This document shows, in pieces, positions 1-10,808 of a stretch of DNA of 64,000 nucleotides. How positions within the stretch are numbered: the first letter of the stretch is position 1; each line of letters opens with the position of its first letter. A program made the position numbers and the translations under genes. The DNA comes from Pleodorina starrii (Eukaryota; Chlorophyta; Chlorophyceae; Chlamydomonadales; Volvocaceae), in the NCBI GenBank assembly GCA_030267565.1, contig BRXU01000004.1, positions 3,044,501-3,108,500 of the forward strand, given 5' to 3'. The notes beneath the pieces are model-generated. The model saw nothing but the letters and a program-made list of their open reading frames with translations. It was not told where the DNA came from and ran no database searches.

Positions 1-1422
1 GCCTCAGCGCCCGGCATCTCCCAGAGGTAGCCCTCCAGCACGACGAGGCGGGCGGCACGCACTGCGGTGCGGAGGCGCTCCGAAAGGGTCAGAGACTCCG
101 ATGTGAAGAACGAGAGGAAGGAGCGCTGGGCGTCTGGGGTGGTGAGGACCATGACGGTGCCGGTGTGGCCCGCCACCGCCGCCTCGCCTGACGCTGTCGA
201 CGCGGCTTCTGCTTGCTGCTGTTGTGGTTGCTGCTGCGGTTGTTGTTGATGTGGGTCGGAGTGCTGGTGGAGTTGGTGTTGTTGCTGTTGGTGGCCCTGG
301 GTGTGGGCGTGTGTGTGGATGTGGGCGTCGAGAACGCAGCGCACTCCGGCCTTCTTCATTTGGGAGTTGAAGAACTGGCCCAGCGTGTCGGTTCCCAGCG
401 AGCCGCCCAGCAAGACGCGCATGTCCTTGCCAGCGGCGCGAGCCAGCTTGGCGACGCCAACCAGTGTGTTGGCCAGAGAGCCGCCGGCGCTGACCTGCGT
501 GGTGGGAGGAGCGGGTGAAGGGGTGGCAGTCGCAAGATGAAGATGGTTGCCAGGTGAAAGATGACATGCAAGGAGACAGACGAGGGGTCGGGGCGCGGTC
601 TTGGTGGTGGACCTGGGAAGGGACGTGCAGAAAGCGTTGCAGAAGGGCTGACGGCAGGGACGGCGCGCGAAGACTCGGAGAGGTTTCTGCGCAACCTGTA
701 GCATGTGCGTGGGGACGGTTGTGCGAGGTAGGATGGATGGAAGACGCGGCAGTGGCGACGTTGCAAGAGAGGTCAAGCGGCAGTCGGCCGAGGCGAGGGT
801 GCTCCCACCTGGCTGGGTGCACCGATGTCGTCGAGGGTCTCCATGACTGAGGCGCGCTCATCGACAGTTATTACCCTGCCATGTCAGGGAATGTTTGCAG
901 GGTCGGGGCGGCGGGTGAGCAGGCAGGCGCTTGCTCGACCATGACGACCACAACCATTTTCCACCACAAGCGATACATAGATCTTCGTGCGGTGTGGTTT
1001 ATAATTCCTTTTTAAATGTCCAAATATATTCAGCGTGCTCAGTAAAACCAAACAGGCAGCGTTTTAGCTGGGTTCTAGCCACACCTTCGGCCGCCCTTGG
1101 GGACGTCGAATTGTTCGAGCACGTCCTCAGTAACGCTAGAGCTCCAGTCGACAATGGCTTGGCCGAGGCCCAAGATGTCGGATTGAAATACTAACGCCGA
1201 CTCCGGCCGCGAGTGGCCAATGCTTGTCTGCGTCCCGGGGTGCTGAATGGGGACCGCTGCCGCTGCATTGACGCTGTTGATGCGCGGATGAATGCATCTG
1301 AGCTGTTGCCGCCGCCCGCGAGCGCGAGGCGACGAGGTGTGCGGTGCTGCGGTGCGGACGACAGGTGCCACACCGCGGCCGCTGGTGGACGCGGTCTCGC
1401 TGCAGCGGCAGATTGACTTCAT
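1..1422 (-). CDS. PfkB-family carbohydrate/nucleoside kinase, 3' end beyond window
   Basis: Predicted sugar or nucleoside kinase of the ribokinase/PfkB family, which transfers phosphate from ATP to a sugar or adenosine-like substrate. The exons are 1422-1085, 875-809 and 494 to beyond the left edge; splice phases (2, then 0) fit, with junctions AG|GT, CAG|G and CAG|GT. Visible family motifs, in order, are DILGLGQAIVDWSS (N-terminal strand), SAGGSLANTLVGVAKLA (substrate-binding GG region), LGGSLGTDTLGQFF and VLEGYLWEMPGA. The catalytic GAGD motif would lie beyond the edge. About 65 N-terminal residues before the kinase fold are rich in Arg, Ser and Ala and look like an organellar transit peptide, so a plastid or mitochondrial location is inferred. 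A His/Gln-rich insertion of roughly 45 residues (about 210-335) interrupts the conserved fold, as is common in volvocine proteins. The substrate cannot be named. The start was chosen as the Met that gives a transit peptide; a Met further upstream is possible. Confidence 0.85.
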
Positions 1423-1879
1423 TGTTACACAAAAGGTAAAAATTGACGCATGGGGCTTGAGGCCTTTTGAGGCTCGGCCGTCCGATCGTCCTGTGGAAAC
1501 TGTTCTCGTCCACTGTGTACGGACCGTACTCCCGTGGGCACACTCGCAACAGCTGGCGCACTCAGGTGGGGCTCTGTAAGTCCGACCGCTTCGGAGCTGC
1601 CGCTTCCTGCGCTGACCTGCGAGAATCCACACATTATGCGGATTTTGCGGGGTCAGATACATAGGCCAAAAACACGCGTTCATGCTTTTTCATCAAATAT
1701 TAAGAGCGCTCTACAACATAAGTTTTGACGGCCCTTGCTCTTCTGCGCTGCTGCGCGCCCTGAAAATATTACGCGGGCACTCGAAACGTCGTCAGCTGTT
1801 ACACTAGCGCGCACACACCTTGCGCCGAACCTCATACAGCAACTTTTCAAACTCACCAATTATCGAGTGTTCATGACAC
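1423..1879. promoter_or_regulatory. Divergent intergenic region
   Basis: Spacer of about 460 bp between two divergently transcribed genes, the PfkB-like kinase and the EamA transporter. It must hold both promoters and 5' UTRs. It is less GC-rich than the flanking exons, especially at 1650-1760, but I see no unambiguous TATA box. Confidence 0.4.
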
Positions 1880-4080
1880 ATGTTTGTAACGGGCGTAGCG
1901 CTCGCGGCGTGCGCAGCCCTGACACACTCAGCCATCGACTCTACTCGCAAGTACGCTGCCAGCGTGCTCGGCATTCCCTCCGATGGATTGGTCACCGTTC
2001 CCGCCCTTCTGGACATGGTCATCTCCTGCGTCGGAGTCGTGCTGTCGGGGCGCTGGAAGGGCACCGTCCGGCAACCGGCGCTCTTCGCGACGGCAACCAT
2101 CAGCTCCTCCCTCCTGCTGCTCATCTCCCGTTACATGTACCAGCGCGCCATCCAGCTCTCGCCGCTTAGTCTGACCATCCCCTACCTGGCCTTCACACCC
2201 GCGATCCTCATCGCCACGGCCTACATCTTTCTCGGTGAGCACTGTAACAGAGCAGCCCTGTGCCCAACCCCGGGGGACCGCGTGAGCGGGACGTCATGGA
2301 GCAGGCGCTCGTTGAAGAAGAGGGGCAGCGCGCCAAGACTGCCCCTTCTCCGACTGATCTGGGTCGGCCAGCAGGCGCTCTATGGGGTTGGGTTTGGAGA
2401 GGCGGAGATCCAGCATCCCGGCATGGTATCCAACGAGGCGCGGGGCTGGCTCCTCGCCAGCGGCCCGGCAGCCGGGCAGCCTCTCTAGAAGGTTTTCACT
2501 CCCGCTGCCCGCTGCGCGCTTTCGTTCGTGCTGCCGGCGGCAAGTTGCATGCAACGCGCCGATGTGTTTATCGGTAGTTGGGTACCGGTACATGCCGCGA
2601 GGTGGCACACCCGCACAGGCGAACGCGATGCGGGTGCCTTCTCAGGGCATCTGGTCTGGGGAGGGGGGTCGCGAGCCGCCGCCGCGCTCGGTGGGCCCGG
2701 ACTCTTGGGCTTCCCTTCCCCGCCCGCCGATAGCACCGCCCAGCCCTAACCCACACGCGTGTGCCTCCCCTCCCTCCCTCCCCATCCGGCCCTACATGCT
2801 ACACCCGCAGGCGAGCTGCCCAGCCCCAGCGGCCTCGTGGGTGTCTGCGTTGTCGCCCTGGGGGGGTACCTCCTCAACCTTAGAGCCGGCAGCGGCAGCA
2901 TGGCGGCGGGCGGTGGCGGCAAGGCCGCCGCCGCCGACGGCTCCACCGCCGCCGCCGTGCAGGTGGTATCGGCGGCGGCGGCGCTGCCGGGCTTGCCCGC
3001 GGCCTCCACCGCCACCTCAGCGGCGGCTGCGGCGGGGCTGCTGCTGCAGCGCGCCGCGTCGTGTGCCGCGGTGGGCGACGTGGAGGCGGGCGGTGGGGCG
3101 ACGGGACCGGGTGGAGGCGGCGGCGGTCTTGGAGGGGGCGGTCTTGGTGGGGGCGGCAAGCGCGGCGGCAAGGCGCCACACCGGCGGATGTCGAGTGCGT
3201 TGGAGCTGTTGCGGGGGCAGCAGCAGCAGCAGCAGCTGGTGCTATGGCAGCAGGAGCCGGGGACAGTGCTTATGATGGGTACGCTGCGCGGCTGGCTGGG
3301 AATTGGGGGGCTAGGGAGGGCCGGAGCCCGCGTGGGATGACAATCGGAGAGGCGGGAGCAGGCCGGGAGGCGTGTGGTGGGCAGGGCCAGGAAGGCCAAG
3401 TGGGGCATTCACGCGAATCCTCGCTGCCCTGGCGCGCGCCTGCGCTCCCGTTCGGGCCACCTCACCCTAAAACCCTAAAAACCCTAAAACCCTTGATGTC
3501 AGGTTGATGTGCACTGTGAACCACCGGCCCGCCGGTCCGTCCCCTCCGTTTCCACCGACCCGGGTGTTCGTACTTCCGTATGATCCACCGACCCCTGGGT
3601 CCGTCCCTCCGTGCCCATTGACCCATGGGTCTGTTCCTCCTGGCCCCGCACCACGCAGGCGTGGCCGTCATCTGGTCGGTGACGGCCTCCCTGGACAAGC
3701 TGGGCGTGCTGACGGGGCCCTCCATTTGGGTCTACTTTGCGGCGCAGCGCTTCGTCATCGGCGCCGCCTCGCTCGCCTACATCCTCGCCGCCTCGCCTCG
3801 CCTGCTGCTGCTGCTGCGCGACCACTTCCTGCTGCTGCTCTTCATATCCGCGTTGGAGCTGGCGGGGGTGCTGTTCTTCCTGCTGGCTGTACGGCACCTG
3901 CTGGTGTCGTACGTCGTGGCCATCAAGCGCTGCAACGTGTTGTTCTCGGTGGTGCTGGGCGCGGCGCTGTTCCGGGAGAGCATCGGCAGCCGCCTGCCGT
4001 ACGTTTTCTTGATGATGTTGGGCATGACGGTCATTGTGCTGGAGCCGGGACCTCGCAGCTTCGTGCAGAGCAGCACCTGA
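1880..4080 (+). CDS. EamA/DMT-superfamily membrane transporter
   Basis: Predicted multi-pass drug/metabolite-transporter (EamA-like) carrier, substrate unknown. Three exons: 1880-2234, 2811-3278 and 3659-4080. Both introns are phase 1 and join Gly codons (G|GC); the protein is 414 residues. Exon 1 encodes an N-terminal helix (VTGVALAACAALTHSAI) followed by helices around residues 30-50, 70-90 and 95-118. Exon 2 begins with helix LVGVCVVALGGYLLNL and then carries a loop of about 130 residues of Ala, Gly and Gln runs. Exon 3 holds the second EamA half: VIWSVTASLDKLGV, FVIGAASLAYILA, LLLLFISALELAGVLFFLL, a VAIKR loop, LFSVVLGAALF with the typical FRE motif, and a last helix LPYVFLMMLGMTVIVL. The two-repeat EamA layout with a low-complexity linker is clear. 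The start is the first Met of the open frame, followed directly by a hydrophobic helix. Intron 2 contains telomere-like repeats. Confidence 0.85.
3465..3493. repeat. Interstitial telomere-like repeat (CCCTAAAA)n
   Basis: Three units of CCCTAAAA (one with an extra A) plus a partial fourth, inside intron 2 of the EamA transporter. The unit is the complement of TTTTAGGG, the Chlamydomonas-type telomere repeat. Confidence 0.8.
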
Positions 4081-5729
4081 GGGGGAGAAGAGGGCCGAGA
4101 AGCGGAGTCGCTCTCCGTGACCCACGTGGGGATCCCGGACGAGGAGGAGGGGGGTGCCAGCGCGTCTGATTGCGTGGCGGGCGTGCGATGCGAGGTGCTC
4201 GGCAGTGTGCAGCGCGGTGCGTGATCACGCGTTGCTCTTGGCACACGCATACACAAATACACGCATACACACACCCCTCTGGATTACCGGACGCGCAGTG
4301 TGCTGCTGTCGTTGTTGCGCTGCTTTTGCGCTGTATGTAGTTATTGGCCGTATGATGGGTATCAATGTAGCGTGCAGCGTGTGTAGTGCAGGCGGGTGGC
4401 ATTGTGGGCGCAGGTCGGGGGGCTTTGGGGCTGGGGCTTGACCGGGAGCGTAGGGGGCGGAGGAGGAAGGGGAAAGGGGTTTGGCGTAGCTGTGCGGGGG
4501 GGATAGGGAGGGGATGGCGACGAGAGGCTTGATGGCCCCAATGATGACGTCAGCAAACGGCTGCGGACGGGCGGGGCGGCGGGTGGGCGTGGTCAAATGG
4601 GAAGCGTGCCCAGCAGAAAAAAACCGAGAAGAAGAAAGGGGGTTGGGTCAATGACATGCAGGCCGCGCGTGCATTCTCGTGCCCTGCTGCACCGTATTAA
4701 CATTTGACCACCGTAGGGTACCGGTATGTTCACTTTGTATGGTATATAATGCAAAATGGGATTTTAGAGTCGTCGGTGGTGTGAGCGGCTTTGGAGGCGC
4801 TGCCGGGCTGCGAACTGCGGCGGCGGGCTGCCGTGTCCTAAGCCGGGTGGTAAGACGGTTGGTGGGTTGGTTGGTTGGTTGGTTGGTTGGCGTGACGACC
4901 AACTCGTGAAGTGCGGAGCGGGCGACCGTTGGCTGCCATGTGCAGATGACTGAGGCACTCGGGAGGCGAAGAAGCAATTTTGCTGCTTTGCGGTCCGCAG
5001 GACGGGAGTGGCGTGTTTGCGGCTGCTTGCGGTCGGGACTGGAGCCTTGCGGCCGCGGCCAGCGGCTCGCCGCGCGGTGCCCCAGTTACCGGTAATGAGT
5101 ACGGTAGCTTAGTAGGCACTAAGCAGACTGAATTCGTCGGGTTTCTTTCATTTCTATGATTGAAGTCGGGTTCCTTGAATAGCAGAATAGTTACGATTGA
5201 AACGGATGCGCTGTGCTTGCCTGGTAGTGCTGGCCGGCGCAACGGGAAGCCACGCCAATTGCGGCCGGCATCCCTACGATTGAGACGTGACTGCGCGGCA
5301 CGCGTACATAACTAACAGACTATGACGGGATGCGAGGAACGGGTGGCCAAGCGGCGCGCGGCCTAATGTTTGTGTGCGCCTTTGCATGTGCGAGAGCACC
5401 GTCGGCCCGTGTCGGCCCAGCAAGAGGACGGGCGCCGGCTGAGAGAGGCTGATCGCAACCAGAGCTCCGGCGGCTCCGCCCCCATCTGGTCGATCAATGG
5501 CCTGATGTAAGCCCACTGCTGAGTCTTCATGAGATGTGGGTTGCGAACCGGGTCTGGGCGTCTGGCCGTATTACAGCAGAGCACGCCACAGCAACGGTCG
5601 TCCAGCTGACGTCGGTTGGGCTTCTTGGGATCCAGGATTTTTTGCATCAAAGCAGCGCTCGCCAGCGCTCTCAAACAGCCAACGCTTCATTATGTTATGC
5701 GTAGTTCCTTGTGTAGCAGGACTTCCGCC
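4081..5729. other. Intergenic, 3' UTR of transporter and 5' region of U-box gene
   Basis: No convincing gene. It contains a CA-rich stretch near 4245-4275 and a (TTGG)n microsatellite at about 4865-4890. I found no TGTAA signal for the upstream transporter here. The last 200 bp or so before 5730 should be the promoter/5' UTR of the U-box gene. Confidence 0.5.
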
Positions 5730-8017
5730 ATGGGACTTTCAAGCCTGCTCTTAGGGACGCTACGCGTTCCCTCTATCAGAAAAGCAAACTACACGGTGCT
5801 CCGCCTTGCAGCAGTAGCGGGCTTTGCGACCCTCCTGGTGTACGTCGTGGGGAACACTATTAGCTTTATAGTGCAGGTGATTACTCAAACGCCTTGCCAA
5901 TGCGGCTGCGGGAGCATGGCGCTGCTGCGTTGTGACGCTGTGCTTCCGCTGCATGCAGCTGTTCGAGCTGAGCTCGTCGGAAGTATCCAAATTCGCCAAG
6001 GTCATCGCGGCCCTTTTAAAGCGGCCCAACTTGGGTGCGTTATATTCACTGACAAGCTCGCGGATTGGCGGTCCACGCTGGACGTTGCTTATGGAGATGA
6101 TAAAAGAAATATCTTCGCAACTATTACTAACCACTAGCGCATACATGGGATGTCCACCACAGTTGCGCCTTCTGGGGGTCGGTTAGTCCTTTGACCCCGG
6201 GGTCGCACACACGCGCGTGGAGCACCGCCCCCTTTCCCGCCTCTTCGCCTCTCGCATCCCCCGGCCCCGTATCTACACAACCGCAAGGACCTCACACGCC
6301 CCCATACACACACGCCCCCCGCCCCCTCCCCTCGCTTCGCCCCCTGGCACCAGAACCCAACTGCCGCATGCCGACTGGCGCTGCCCCCGAACGCCCCACG
6401 TCCCCGCACACCCACACCGCTCTTCCCACCCTCCCCTTTCGCATCACACTCTCCTCCCACCCTCCCCCTCCCTTCCGCCCCCGTTCTGAACTTCTGATGC
6501 CCTCTGGACGCGGATCCGCAGACCTGGAGTTTCTTCCGCAGGAGTTCGAGGACCTGACCCCCAGCGACGAGGGCGTGTACGCCTACGCCCCCGGCACCTA
6601 CCACCCGCTGCTATTCCGACGGGCCGAGTCAGCGGCGGAGCGGGGCGCATGGCAGTGGAGCGACGACGGGCGGCTGTGGTTCGCGACGGACAGCTTCCGG
6701 GAGGTGCGGAACTGCACAGAGGGACGCAAGGACAGGGAAGGACAGGGAGCGGAAGGGAGCAGAACGGAGCGGAACGGAGCACGGGAAAGGCGGAGAGTCT
6801 GTGGCAGGTCCCTGGTAGCATCCCCCGCCAACCCCGGGCACCCAGAACCCAGAACCCACTAACACTGCATTACCCGTCCCCGACGCTGCCGTCCGCCCCG
6901 GATTTGCGTCTAGGCTGGTGGTTTCCGTTGCCCCCAGCCCTCCCCATCCCACCCCCACCCCGTCCCACAGCGCCCCACACCGCGCCCCAATTCCACCCGC
7001 TGTGCCTCAGAGCCCCAACGGCGTCCCCGAGCCCCCCGCGCTGGTGTTCATTCTGCGACTGCACATCGAGACGCTCATCCGCCGCCGCTTCGCCAACCCA
7101 GCGGCCGACCGCCGCCGCCTGCCGCCCCCCCTGGACACGGACGAGTGCCCGGCCGCCGCCCTGGACGCAGCGCCCGCGCCCCTGTGCTGCCCCATCTCCC
7201 ACGGCTTGATGCGGGTGCCGGTGGTGGCGCCCAGCGGTACGACATTCGAGTACGACTGCATCCGCAGGTGGGGACGAGCAGGAGGGGGTGCTGGGACCGG
7301 GGCGGAGGCTGGCAGCAGCTCCTGCCCTGGCGGCTTGTGCCGGACCTTCTGATGTGCTGTGCTGTGTGTGTGACGTTGCCGCCGATGCTACCCGTGCTTG
7401 ATCGATCCCTCCCTGGACCATCAACCCGAGCGCCCACGGTGCTTCCCGCCCCTCCACCTCCACCTCCATCTCGCTCCTGCATCCACAATCCAATCCAACC
7501 CAACCCAAATCAACCCAACCCCAGGTGGGCCCAGCGGCACAACACCGACCCGGTGAACGGCGGCCCTCTGGCGGAGGGCGACCTGTATCCCAACTTGGCG
7601 CTGAGGGACCTCATCGACCGCTGGCTGCAGCAGCAGGGGGGCAGGCGGCGGCAGGGGGGCTGGGAGCAGCAGGACCGCCAGCAGGGCGGGCAGCAGCAGG
7701 GGGAACAGCAGCAGGGGGCCCAGCAGGGGGGGCAGGTCTCGGAGGAGGAGGAGGGGTCGGGATCGGCGGGGATGACGCGGGAGTTGGCGGGCAGCCAGCG
7801 GGGATCCCGGGCGGGGACCGGGGAAGGGACGGAGGGGGAACAGGAGGAGGGGTTGGAAGGGCAGGGGGGAGGGGAGGGGAAGGCGGATGCGGGCGCAAGT
7901 GCTGGATCGGGGTGGGGTCGGGAGGGGCTTTTGGAGGCGGGGAGGCGGGGCGGGTCACTGCCGGGCGGGGCGGGGCTGGCGGGGCTGCTGCCGCCCCACT
8001 TGTTGGACCTCAGCTGA
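5730..8017 (+). CDS. U-box E3 ubiquitin ligase with N-terminal membrane segment
   Basis: Predicted E3 ubiquitin ligase; the U-box recruits a charged E2 enzyme. Exons are 5730-5876, 5959-6034, 6522-6703, 7011-7267 and 7525-8017, with phases 0, 1, 0, 2 that all match; about 384 residues. Residues 24-48 (LAAVAGFATLLVYVVGNTIS) form one hydrophobic helix, suggesting membrane anchoring. The middle has a short acidic segment (LPQEFEDLTPSDEG), then ALVFILRLHIETLIRRRF. The U-box runs from about residue 200: LCCPISHGLMRVPVVAPSGT, FEYDCIRRW, then DPVNGGPLAEGDLYPNLALR, matching the fold's core (CPI..., G.tyer..I..W, dP.t...l....L.PN..Lr..I). The C-terminal 150 residues are Gln, Gly and Glu runs with a final LLPPHLLDLS. 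The second exon end (TTGG|GTGCG) is the least certain junction. The substrate and the membrane concerned are unknown. Confidence 0.82.
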
Positions 8018-8291
8018 CGACCGGCACCCGACGTTGCTGCGGCAAGGAGTAGGGGGTATGGGAGGAAGGAAGGGGCAGGGGGCGTGGTTCGGTCGGATTT
8101 GGGGACTGGGTGCAGCACACGGGGTGGGCTGTTGACGGTGCAGGTGCGCGTGCAGAGAGATCTGTGTGCCCTCTGCCCGTGTACCCGGGTCCGCAGTGGT
8201 CGGTCGGGGCTTGACGGGCGGTGAGCGGCTGCCGGCGGGTTGCCTGCGAACGTGGCAAGTACGGTACATGGGTAGCTTCGGATGCATGCGT

Positions 8292-8296
8292 TGTAA
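8292..8296 (+). terminator. TGTAA polyadenylation signal of U-box gene
   Basis: TGTAA, the volvocine polyadenylation signal, 275 nt after the U-box stop codon on the same strand. Confidence 0.6.
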
Positions 8297-10808
8297 GTGT
8301 GTTGCGTAGCGCTGCGCTGCGCCTACATATGGGGGCCCCGGCTGGCTGGAGGAGGGAAAAGGGCGCCGCACGCCGCCCCTCCCGCCACCCCGCGCCGGGC
8401 TCCCCGGGCCCCGGGGTGTGGGAGAGACGCCGCATGTCGGCGGGGAGGGGGAGCGGGGAGCGGGTGACTGGCGCTGAGACGCGCGCGCGATCCACCGCCG
8501 CTCGTCTGAAGCTATCGTACGGGTTCGCGTGTCCTGTTTAGGTTGCGGACAGGGCCAGGGCACGTGGCGCACCATATGGGAACGCGGTGGCCCGGGTGGG
8601 GCGGTAAGAATGTGGGTAGGTGGGTGGGTGGTAAATATGATACCGCAAGAATAGGACGGAGGGTGGATGGGACGAATCGTTTTGGCTGGTGTCTCTGTCA
8701 GTGAGGCCTCGCTGGGTCGGATTTGGCGCGGGTGCCTTGCGTGAGGACCGGCGCATCTTGGACACTGAGAGCGCAACACGTGTCTTGGTTTGTTTTGTTT
8801 GTTGTGTTGGCGTGTTGACGCTTGACGGTCAACATTCTGACGTTGCAGGTCGCTTGCGGTGCTGTGCGCCGCGTGCAGTGTCCTGGGGGCACCTATTGAC
8901 GACCCGGACGCCGCCACGGCTGCTCCAGGCAGGCCTGGTGAGCGGTGCGTTGGCGGGAGGGAGGGACGGGGGGATGTCGTTGGGTTGGTCGTTGGCAGGA
9001 GGGAGGCAGTCGCCAACCTGCAGGCTTCTTGAGGCCCCGTGCTCGGTTCGGTGGGTCCGTACTGGTCTGCGTTCTGCCTCCAGATTGAGGCGAGCAGACC
9101 CGAGTTCGGGCGGCCTTCGTGGGCCTGAGCGCAAGCAGGGAGGGCGGGGCCGCATGGGGTTGGGGGGGCCCGCTGTGGCTGGGACAAGGAGCTGGAGCTG
9201 GACCCATGGCGGGCATGCAGAGCTGACAGCGGCACTGCCGCGCGACTCCCCGAAATACGGAGCGTCGTGTTGAGCGCCCCCCTTGGCAGTTCCACCCGGT
9301 ACGCACAGCCTCCCTGCCCCACCTCTCCGCGGCTGTGGCTGCGAAGAGAGACTGACCGTAGTCCCCCAGGCTCTTGGCAGGGGTTTCGGACTCGGCGCGT
9401 GGCCCGGGGGGTGGAGGCCGCTCTCGGCGCAAACGCAAGACGCGCGACGGCTGCCGGGGCTCAGTCGCCGCCTCGACCCGCGGTCCCCCAACACATGTTG
9501 GGTACCGCGGCTCACTTCCGCCGACACTCAAGGGACACACGGGATGTCCGTGCCGCGACACAGCGCGCCACATCGTCGTTAACGAGCCACCTACTTCCTA
9601 GTGGGCAAAGGCCTCTATGAAAGCCTGCGACACGCGCCGCAGTTAACACCGGTACGAACTACGTATATACATGAGGGCGGTGGCGCCCGGCCCGGCCCGG
9701 CCGTGGCGTCCCCCGGCGGCGGCTACGACACCACCGCACCTCGCCTCGTCGCCTGCGCAGCCAATGCCCGCCCGTGAACTGCAAGCCGCGGGCCGGGGCC
9801 GAGTCAAGGGGTCCAACGTCCAAGCATGCGGGATCGGGGGGGCGTGCCAAACGGTGCACTGGCCCCCGGGTCACCGCCCTCATGCACGGTGGCGGGGGGT
9901 CGGCGGTCGGACACCCCTAAGCCCCCCGAACCCCGATCAGGTCCCCGCCGTCCCAATGCAAGATGCAACCCAATGTCACCTGCGCCCGAAGCTCGCCCGC
10001 CATACTGCAATACTGGGTGCACCCACCCACCCACCCAGGGGGCACCAGCTGGCCGACGAAGCCGTCACCACACCCACCACCATCACCTCCCACCCCCACC
10101 AATACACACCACGCAAGAGAGTGCAGATGACGAGCATGCGCACACACAGTCGGCCCAACAGCCGCCGCAGTCCTCTCTTCCAACTAAATACAGTATGTGC
10201 TGTCAACACCCACCAGCGCCACCATCACTCGCCCGCTGCCCGCACCAAGCACGGCACTGCTTGCCTCCACCCCCACCTCCACCCCCAACGCTCGCGGTGA
10301 CGTCAGATGCGGCCCCATCCCTCCCGCGCCCCCGCACGTCCGCCGCGCCCCCTTCATCCTCCCTCTCCCAATTACCCCTCCCACACTGCACTGCACTGCA
10401 CTCTGTAGCGCTGTCTCAGTACACCGTAAACCCACCCGCCCACCCTCGCTCGCTACTCCCTTTCCCGTGCGTTGCGTTGCGTAGCTATCCTCCAGGGGCG
10501 CGACACCTGCCTTCGCTCCGCTTCGAGTCGCGGCTCGGGGCAGGGCAGGGCAGGGCGGCAGCGGTAAGGGAGGCAGAGCGCTTGCAGCCATGCCAGCCCC
10601 ATGCCTAAGCGCCGCCACCTGCAGCCCTTCCCGCCGCCGGGGGGGGAGGGGAGGAGAACGTACCGGCCCCAAACCCCCGCCTCACCTCGGACCCCACCTG
10701 CCATGTCACATAGTACCTGGCCCCAGCTCCCAGCCCAGCCCAGCCGCGTACCCTCCCCCCGCCACCACCCTCAATACGGTAACGGCAGCGTCACCCTCAC
10801 CGCGCCCG
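8297..10808. other. Intergenic, no gene recognised
   Basis: About 2.5 kb of GC-rich sequence between the 3' ends of two convergent genes. Long open frames exist on both strands, but they are compositionally driven and show no family motif, codon periodicity or splice-supported continuation. The right part must contain the CFAP251 3' UTR; no TGTAA was found for it. Confidence 0.5.

Noticed and set aside
7955..9322. 455-codon minus-strand open frame
   Set aside because: It is antisense to the U-box last exon and its 3' UTR. Composition is Pro/Ser/Arg noise from GC-rich DNA with no motif.
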